Notes under the pieces: model-generated
Database searches by the model: none
The model's input: the letters and a program-made list of their open reading frames with translations, nothing else
Told to the model about the DNA's origin: nothing
Origin: Flavobacteriales bacterium UBA7519
GTDB lineage: Bacteria > Bacteroidota > Bacteroidia > Flavobacteriales > Weeksellaceae
Direction: 5' to 3'
Assembly (NCBI GenBank): GCA_002476905.1
Contig: DLND01000184.1
Span: 925-12,018 of the forward strand
Length of the DNA stretch: 11,094 nt
Made by a program: the position numbers and the translations under genes
Part shown: in pieces, positions 6,338 through 11,094 of the stretch
Layout of the letters: each line of letters opens with the position of its first letter
Position numbering within the stretch: the first letter of the stretch is position 1

Positions 6338-6390
6338 TTTGTCATTCCACACGAATCTCAGCGTCGTTTAGATTCCTGCGGAATTACAAA
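6338..6390. repeat. GTCATTCC-type hairpin repeat, probable terminator after the kinase gene
   Basis: Arms of 21 nt at 6338-6358 (TTTGTCATTCC...GAATCT) and 6370-6390 (AGATTCC...ATTACAAA) pair at 18 of 21 positions around an 11-nt loop. The sequence resembles the widespread flavobacterial element of type GTCATTCCGnAGGAATCT...GGAATGAC, as I recall it from those genomes. It begins 25 bp after the kinase stop and could end the regulatory transcript. The mismatched arms suggest an old, decaying copy. Confidence 0.65.
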
Positions 6391-6444
6391 CTATGCATAA
6401 AAGTCTATCATCTATCCGTCTATTTTCTTTTCTTCCAAACCACA

Positions 6445-6488
6445 ATTAAGTTTTTTTTAAGCCATATTTAAGGCCGTTTTAATCTCAG
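6445..6488 (+). promoter_or_regulatory. Four 11-bp-phased TTAAG/TTAAT repeats: candidate response-regulator binding site
   Basis: TTAAG starts at 6446, 6457 and 6468, and TTAAT at 6479, all exactly 11 bp apart, so they face the same side of the helix. OmpR/PhoB-family regulators bind head-to-tail to direct repeats with 10-11 bp spacing. The array ends 5 bp before a near-consensus -7 box and covers the place where a -33 element should be, which itself is missing. That is the layout of an activator-dependent promoter for the efflux genes. Binding is inferred. Confidence 0.5.
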
Positions 6489-6493
6489 AAAGC

Positions 6494-6501
6494 CATTTTT
6501 G
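6494..6501 (+). promoter_or_regulatory. Candidate -7 box of the efflux operon
   Basis: CATTTTTG differs from TAnnTTTG at one base and ends 21 bp before the ATG of the TolC-like gene. No -33 TTTG is present at the usual distance, which fits dependence on the activator site just upstream. Confidence 0.4.
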
Positions 6502-6522
6502 CAAAACCAAAACGAGATAAGA

Positions 6523-7770
6523 ATGAACAAAATAACAACATTGGTGTTATCCGTTTCGGCATTTGTTGGTCTTTCTGCGCAGCAACAGATGTCTCTTCAG
6601 GATTGCGAATTAGCATTTCAAAAAAACAATCTCCAACTTCTCGCTGCACAATACAATATCAATATGGCTGATGCCGATATTATTCAGGCAAAAATCTGGG
6701 AACTTCCACAAATCGAAGGTTACGTCAATGCTATTAACCCTCAAGACAAAAGAGTTTTTGATGTGGGAAGAGCCAAAGGTGTAGAAATCACGCAACTGAT
6801 TTATTTGGGCGGAAAAAAGAAGAACGAAATCCAATTTGCAAAGTCAAACAAGGAGCTTTCGCAACTGCAGTTCAATCAATTATTGGTTGATCTTCGGTCG
6901 CAGTTGAGAAGCACTTTTTACAACTTGATTTATGAGCAAAAAAAGCAAATCAGTATTGATGCTCAGTTGAAATATATGAACGAGCTTTTGTCGGCTTACA
7001 AAGTTCAGACAGACAAAGGTAATATTTCTTTAAAAGATTTTGTAAGACTTCAAAGTATTGTGATTCAGTTGAATAATGATAAGACTGAAATCAATAATAA
7101 TATTCTTGGTTATCAACAAACGATGAAAGTTTTGACGGGGAATCAGGAAAAAACAACTGCTAAAATCTCAAAACCTGAAGAAAACGAAATTCTAATTTCT
7201 CAACCTTTCGGAGATTTGGAAATTCTTCAAGAAAAAGCGTTACAAAACAATGCAGATTATCTCTACAATTTAAAATTGATTGATAACAGCAAGCTGTATG
7301 CACAATGGCAGAAATCACTCAACGTTCCAGACCTCAATCTAGGAGCAGAATATGACCAAGCTTCCGGAACTTTTAATAATGAAGTTAATCTGAAAATTGG
7401 AATTCCTATTCCGCTTTGGAAATCGAACAAAGGTAATGTTGAGAAAGCAAAATATGCGATTCTGCAAAACGAAAAAAACTCAGAATATCAGAAACTGAAC
7501 CTCGAAACTCAGGTAGAATCGGCTTATCAGACTTGGAAAAATCAATATGACCAATATTTTGAATTGAAGCCAATCGATTTAGAAAATCTGGAAACGGTTT
7601 ATAACGGGATTCTTAAAAATTTCCGAAGCGGTAATGTCAGTCTCATAGAATTCACTGACTTTATGGAGAGTTACAGACAAACTGTTTTACAGGTTTATGA
7701 GATGAAAAAACAGATTATGATTTCTGCAGAACAGCTGAATCAATTAGTGCAAACCAAAATCTTTTATTAA
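6523..7770 (+). CDS. TolC-family outer-membrane efflux channel
   Basis: The 415-residue product is the outer-membrane exit duct of the tripartite pump. Residues 1-19 are a signal peptide (MNKITTLVLSVSAFVGLSA) before QQQMSLQDCELAFQKNN. The latter is the typical opening of TolC-like proteins, where the first alpha-helix of the repeat begins. The rest is long amphipathic, Gln/Asn/Lys-rich helices in two structural halves. These include LRSQLRSTFYNLIYEQKK in the first half and VPDLNLGAEYDQASGTFNNEVNLKIGIPIPLWKSNKGNVEKAK, the second beta-barrel segment and helix start, in the second half. The end is YNGILKNFRSGNVSLIEFTDFMESYRQ, usual in CzcC/CusC-like members from Bacteroidota. I chose the ATG at 6523; a TTG at 6499 in frame would precede the signal peptide and overlaps the -7 box. 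The stop codon overlaps the adaptor start (TAATG), showing translational coupling. No His-rich segment is seen. Confidence 0.9.
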   Translation: MNKITTLVLSVSAFVGLSAQQQMSLQDCELAFQKNNLQLLAAQYNINMADADIIQAKIWELPQIEGYVNAINPQDKRVFDVGRAKGVEITQLIYLGGKKKNEIQFAKSNKELSQLQFNQLLVDLRSQLRSTFYNLIYEQKKQISIDAQLKYMNELLSAYKVQTDKGNISLKDFVRLQSIVIQLNNDKTEINNNILGYQQTMKVLTGNQEKTTAKISKPEENEILISQPFGDLEILQEKALQNNADYLYNLKLIDNSKLYAQWQKSLNVPDLNLGAEYDQASGTFNNEVNLKIGIPIPLWKSNKGNVEKAKYAILQNEKNSEYQKLNLETQVESAYQTWKNQYDQYFELKPIDLENLETVYNGILKNFRSGNVSLIEFTDFMESYRQTVLQVYEMKKQIMISAEQLNQLVQTKIFY

Positions 7771-8852
7771 TGCGAAAAATTTTTATACCAATTATCCTTT
7801 CAGCAGTTTTAGTTTGTTGTTCAAAAAAGGAAGAAACTGCTCCAGAAGTCACAAAAGGTTTTGAACTCAGCAATACGATGCTGAAAAGTACAACCTTTGC
7901 CAAAGTAGAAAAAAAATTCATCGAAGACGAGTATAGTTTCTTTGGAAAAATCTCTGCGGATAAAAATAAATATATTGATATTTTTCCATTAGTTGGCGGT
8001 AACGTTCTTAGCGTAAATGTAGAATTGGGAGATTATGTTACCAAAGGTCAGGTTTTAGCAACGATTAGAAGTACCGAGTTGGCAGAAGTGCAGAAAGATG
8101 TCAGCGATTCCAAAACCGATTTGATAGTCGCAGAGAACAATCTTCGTGTTGCAAAAGAACTGTACGCAGGAAAACTAAACACAGAAAAAGACGTTCTGGA
8201 AGCCGAAAGCGAAGTGAAAAAAGCAAAAGATGCCTTACGACGTTCCAATGACGTCAGCACGGTTTATAATGTGAAAAAAGGGAATATCTACAGCGTTATT
8301 TCCCCGATTAATGGTTATATCGTTCACAAGGACATCAACAAAGGTATGGAACTGAGGAGTGACAGAAGCGAGAATATTTTCGATGTAGCGAACACCAAAA
8401 ATGTTTGGGCAATAATGAACGTCAACGAAGCGGATATCGATAAAATTACGTTGGGGATGAAAGCTCAGGTTTCCACATTATCATATCCAGACAAGGTTTT
8501 TTACGGAAAAATCGATAAGATTTTCAAAATCATAGACCCAGACACCAATGCGATGCAGGCTAGAGTAGTACTGGACAATTCTCAAGGATTGCTGATTCCA
8601 GATAGCAAAGCGACGATAAAAGTTTCCAAATCCGAAAATACAACAGCCTTAGCAATCCCTTCCAAAGCCGTGATTTTTGATGACAACAGATATTTTGCCG
8701 TGGTTTACAAATCGCAGACCGATATCAAGGTCAAAGAACTTAAGATTTTGAAACAAAACTCGGAGACAACTTACGTTTCAGAGGGACTTTCTGAAGGTGA
8801 AAGTATCGTGACCAACAATCAATTATTGATTTATCGCTCTTTGAATAACTAA
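7770..8852 (+). CDS. RND efflux periplasmic adaptor subunit (HlyD/CzcB-like membrane fusion protein)
   Basis: This 360-residue adaptor bridges the inner-membrane pump and the TolC-like channel. The N-terminus MRKIFIPIILSAVLVCCSKKEE is a lipoprotein-type signal with Cys16/Cys17, so it is probably lipid-anchored, although the lipobox (LVCC) is weak. Residues about 70-105 form the first lipoyl-like half (GGNVLSVNVELGDYVTKGQVLATI). An alpha-helical coiled-coil hairpin lies at about 106-165 (AENNLRVAKELYAGKLNTEKD). The second lipoyl half is VISPINGYIVHKDINKGM. Beta-barrel and membrane-proximal parts follow (NVWAIMNVNEADIDKITLGM, ARVVLDN, LLIPDSKATIKV). There are no Met- or His-rich metal-binding stretches such as those of CusB. 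It overlaps the channel gene by one base and lies 259 bp before the pump gene. Confidence 0.92.
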   Translation: MRKIFIPIILSAVLVCCSKKEETAPEVTKGFELSNTMLKSTTFAKVEKKFIEDEYSFFGKISADKNKYIDIFPLVGGNVLSVNVELGDYVTKGQVLATIRSTELAEVQKDVSDSKTDLIVAENNLRVAKELYAGKLNTEKDVLEAESEVKKAKDALRRSNDVSTVYNVKKGNIYSVISPINGYIVHKDINKGMELRSDRSENIFDVANTKNVWAIMNVNEADIDKITLGMKAQVSTLSYPDKVFYGKIDKIFKIIDPDTNAMQARVVLDNSQGLLIPDSKATIKVSKSENTTALAIPSKAVIFDDNRYFAVVYKSQTDIKVKELKILKQNSETTYVSEGLSEGESIVTNNQLLIYRSLNN

Positions 8853-8857
8853 AATTT

Positions 8858-8950
8858 GGGCGTGTCCCTTTGTCCCGATTTGCAATCGAAACAAGCGGGC
8901 CGGTCTACGGGCAGTCGCTTTCCAAAAACCTTTCAAGGTTTCTGGGAAGA
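8858..8950. repeat. GGGCGTGTCCC-type repeat remnant with nested hairpins
   Basis: This unusually GC-rich stretch begins just after the adaptor stop. GGGCGTGTCCC (8858-8868) is followed by a small hairpin CGATT-TGC-AATCG (8876-8888), then AAACCTT-TC-AAGGTTT (8926-8941). The last lies inside longer imperfect arms (CTTTCCA...TGGGAAG, 8918-8949). Sequences beginning GGGCGTGTCCC recur between genes in Chryseobacterium and relatives, to my recollection, with arms that pair better than here. I take this as a decayed copy. GC-rich sequence continues to about 8985. No run of T follows the hairpins, so it is not an obvious terminator. Confidence 0.6.
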
Positions 8951-9004
8951 GCTCCGACAATGCCCTTCGCCCTCACGCATTTGCAATTCAATTTTATTAG
9001 TTTT

Positions 9005-9074
9005 TGCTAAGTTTTACGGCTTTGCGAACTTAAAAACATATAGTTTGTAAAAAAAATCTTTGCGGACTTGGCGA
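9005..9074. repeat. CTTTGCGnACTT repeat block upstream of the pump gene
   Basis: CTTTGCGAACTTA (9020-9032) recurs as CTTTGCGGACTTG (9058-9070), 11 of 13 identical, with 25 bp of AT-rich sequence between. Related sequences (GCTAAGTTTTACGGC, 9006-9020) precede it. The pattern resembles another dispersed intergenic repeat of Chryseobacterium-like genomes, from memory. No TAnnTTTG promoter box was found between it and the pump start. Confidence 0.5.
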
Positions 9075-9111
9075 TAAAATGCAGTTGCAATTTCAATATA
9101 AAATAAAAAGT

Positions 9112-11094
9112 ATGAACAAATTCATCAAAAGCATCATAGGATTTTCACTTAAAAATAAAGCTTTCACATTCATTTGGGTAGCTATTTTGGCGGTTGCAGG
9201 ATTCATCAGTTTCAAGAATATGCCGATTGAAGCATTTCCTGATGTGACCAATACCCAAATCGTCATCATCACCCAATGGAACGGACGAAGTGCAGAAGAA
9301 GTAGAACGATTCGTTACCACACCAATAGAACTGGCAATGAGTCCGGTTCAGAAGAAGACCAGTGTCCGAAGTACCACAATGTTTGGACTTTCCATTGTCA
9401 AAATTTTATTCGAAGATGGTGTGGATGACATTTTCGCTCGAAATATGGTAAACAATCAATTGCGAACCGTTAGTTTACCAGAAGGAATCGACCCAGAAGT
9501 TCAACCTCCTTACGGACCAACTGGAGAGATTTACCGCTATACATTAGAAAGCAAAAAAAGAAACTCTAGAGATCTATTGACAATTCAGAATTGGGTAGTG
9601 GATAGAGCTTTAAGAGGAGTGCCTGGCGTTGCAGATGTTAACGTATTCGGAGGTCAAGATAAAACATTCGAATTAAGTATTGATCCTAGAAAATTAGACA
9701 AATATAACCTAACTCCTTTACAAGTTTATGAAGCGGTTACCAAAAGTAATTTGAATGTAGGTGGTGATGTTATAGAAAAAAATGGGCAAGCTTATGTAGT
9801 AAGAGGGATTGGCCTAGTAAAATCTATCAAAGACATAGAAGATATTACCATAGAGAACGAGAGCGGTAATCCTATTTTGGTAAAATATGTTGCCGATGTC
9901 CACGAATCTTATTTACCTAGAGTAGGACAAGCTTCTTTGGATAACAATCCAGATGTGGTAGAAGGTATTGTGGTTATGAGAAAAGGGGAAAATGCCCAAG
10001 AAGTAATCAAAGCGGTTAAAGCAAAAGTAGAAGAACTGAATACCCAAATTCTTCCTAAGGATATCAAAATGAAAACCTTCTATGATCGTCAAGATCTAAT
10101 GGATTTTACAACCAGTACCATCATGCATAATCTAATCGAAGGGATTATACTTGTTATGGTTATCGTTTGGATTTTTATGGCAGATTGGCGCACCACATTG
10201 ATTGTTTCTCTCATCATCCCATTATCATTGATGTTTGCATTTTTGTGTCTCAGATTATCTGGTATGGGCGCCAACTTACTTTCTTTAGGAGCTATAGATT
10301 TTGGCGTTATTATAGACGCTGCTGTTGTTATGGTCGAGGGATTGTTTGTTATGCTCAATCATAAAGGCGAAGAGTTCGGGATGCAACGTTTCAACAAAAT
10401 GTCAAAAGGAGGTTGGATCAGACAAACAGGAACAGGATTGGGGAAATCTCTATTTTTCTCAAACCTTATTATCATTACCTCTCTAATTCCAATTTTTACA
10501 TTCCAAAAAGTAGAAGGTAAAATGTTCTCTCCATTAGCCTATACCTTAGGTTTTGCATTGCTAGGAGCCCTAATTTTTACTTTAACATTAGTCCCGGTTC
10601 TTGTACACGTTTTACTTAATAAAAATGTCAAAGAAAAGAATAATATATTCGTAAATTTTTGGGACAGAACGGTTTTAAAAGGTCTTCATTTTACTTTTAG
10701 AAATAAAAAAATAAGCCTTCTTGTTTCTATTGTTATTTTGGCGGCAACTTTGTTCTCTGCAAAATTTTTGGGAACAGAATTTCTTCCCCAGCTCAATGAA
10801 GGTTCGCTTTGGATAACAGCAGAAATGCCAATGAGTACTTCTCTGGAAGAATCATTAAAAACAGCTGATATCATTAAAAAAGACATTATGAGTTTCCCTG
10901 AAGTGACAGGAGTTCTAGCACAGACGGGTAGAAGTAATGATGGAACCGACCCGAATGGTTTTGGATTTGTGCAATATGCCGTTAATTTGAAACCTCGTGA
11001 TGAGTGGAAACGGAAAATCACTTATGAAAAATTAATAGAAGAAATCGATGCAAAACTGAAAAACTATCAAGGAGTTACTTTTAATTATTCCCAG
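9112..11094 (+). CDS. CusA/CzcA-family heavy-metal efflux RND pump, N-terminal 661 codons (partial)
   Basis: The open frame runs from the ATG at 9112 to the window end without a stop; full-length members have about 1,030-1,060 residues. It is the proton-driven inner-membrane trimer that exports metal ions through the adaptor and TolC-like channel. Transmembrane helix 1 is at about 18-36. FKNMPIEAFPDVTNTQIVI (35-53) is the conserved entry to the porter domain. Helices 2-6 lie between about 340 and 500, and the next one after the cytoplasmic loop at about 528-548. Helix 4 carries the proton-relay acids Asp396, Asp402 and Glu409 in AIDFGVIIDAAVVMVEG, matching CzcA Asp402/Asp408/Glu415 with a constant offset. 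The DFG form suggests divalent ions (Zn, Co, Cd, Ni), not Cu(I)/Ag(I), and the visible periplasmic part shows no CusA-like Met cluster evident to me. Arg and Leu codon use changes sharply near 9540-9570. Confidence 0.93.
   Translation, partial: MNKFIKSIIGFSLKNKAFTFIWVAILAVAGFISFKNMPIEAFPDVTNTQIVIITQWNGRSAEEVERFVTTPIELAMSPVQKKTSVRSTTMFGLSIVKILFEDGVDDIFARNMVNNQLRTVSLPEGIDPEVQPPYGPTGEIYRYTLESKKRNSRDLLTIQNWVVDRALRGVPGVADVNVFGGQDKTFELSIDPRKLDKYNLTPLQVYEAVTKSNLNVGGDVIEKNGQAYVVRGIGLVKSIKDIEDITIENESGNPILVKYVADVHESYLPRVGQASLDNNPDVVEGIVVMRKGENAQEVIKAVKAKVEELNTQILPKDIKMKTFYDRQDLMDFTTSTIMHNLIEGIILVMVIVWIFMADWRTTLIVSLIIPLSLMFAFLCLRLSGMGANLLSLGAIDFGVIIDAAVVMVEGLFVMLNHKGEEFGMQRFNKMSKGGWIRQTGTGLGKSLFFSNLIIITSLIPIFTFQKVEGKMFSPLAYTLGFALLGALIFTLTLVPVLVHVLLNKNVKEKNNIFVNFWDRTVLKGLHFTFRNKKISLLVSIVILAATLFSAKFLGTEFLPQLNEGSLWITAEMPMSTSLEESLKTADIIKKDIMSFPEVTGVLAQTGRSNDGTDPNGFGFVQYAVNLKPRDEWKRKITYEKLIEEIDAKLKNYQGVTFNYSQ

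Noticed and set aside
6338..6390. Possible tRNA or structured small RNA
   Set aside because: A single long imperfect stem with no cloverleaf or anticodon arm; it fits a dispersed hairpin repeat.
8918..8949. Hairpin after the adaptor gene read as an intrinsic terminator
   Set aside because: No T-run follows on either strand, and the hairpin belongs to a repeat-like block; termination is not supported.
8856..9050. A 64-codon open frame on the plus strand after the adaptor gene
   Set aside because: It lies wholly in the GC-rich repeat block, has no domain or signal peptide, and its reading frame is explained by the repeat composition.
10089..11021. Long minus-strand open frames opposite the pump gene (10089-10358 and 10686-11021)
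   Set aside because: They are antisense to a clearly coding RND gene whose frame is continuous with intact motifs, and they encode nothing recognisable.
9112..11094. Naming the pump cusA (copper/silver)
   Set aside because: Helix 4 has DFGxxxDAAxxxVEG, closer to the divalent-metal CzcA type, and no CusA-like Met cluster is evident to me in the visible part, so only the family is given.

Overview
The window looks like chromosomal DNA of a Flavobacteriia member (Bacteroidota), most likely Chryseobacterium or a close relative. The grounds are low G+C, a secreted protein with a C-terminal type IX secretion (Por) sorting domain, promoters of the Bacteroidota kind (-7 box TAnnTTTG, no Shine-Dalgarno sequences), and several intergenic sequences that resemble dispersed repeats I recall from these genomes. 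The genus is an inference.

Layout. Positions 1-353 (minus) hold the N-terminal part of a secreted LpqC/PHB-depolymerase-like esterase, cut by the window edge. Positions 518-1432 (minus) encode a secreted jellyroll-type protein with a T9SS signal, followed by a clear hairpin terminator. At 1534-1656 (minus) lies a 40-codon remnant of a Nei/Fpg DNA glycosylase in which the original N-terminus and C-terminus appear joined in frame. dgt (dGTPase, plus, 1727-3082) and lipB (octanoyltransferase, minus, 3155-3865) converge on a perfect 17-bp inverted repeat.

From 4202 to the right edge all genes run on the plus strand and form one functional block: an OmpR-type response regulator, its sensor histidine kinase, then a tripartite RND efflux system (TolC-like outer-membrane channel, periplasmic adaptor, and a CusA/CzcA-type inner-membrane pump cut by the window end after 661 codons). 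The regulator pair probably controls the efflux genes: four 11-bp-phased TTAAG/TTAAT repeats sit directly upstream of the channel gene, where an OmpR-family activator would bind. The pump motif DFGxxxDAAxxxVEG favours divalent metal export over Cu(I)/Ag(I), but the substrate is not proven.

The block is ordinary for this group. I see no clearly new system. The points most worth a second look are the nei remnant, the phased operator-like repeats, an abrupt change of codon use inside the pump gene near 9540-9570, repeat-derived DNA that separates the pump gene from the adaptor gene, and a sensor domain with no His or Cys in a putative metal-responsive kinase.
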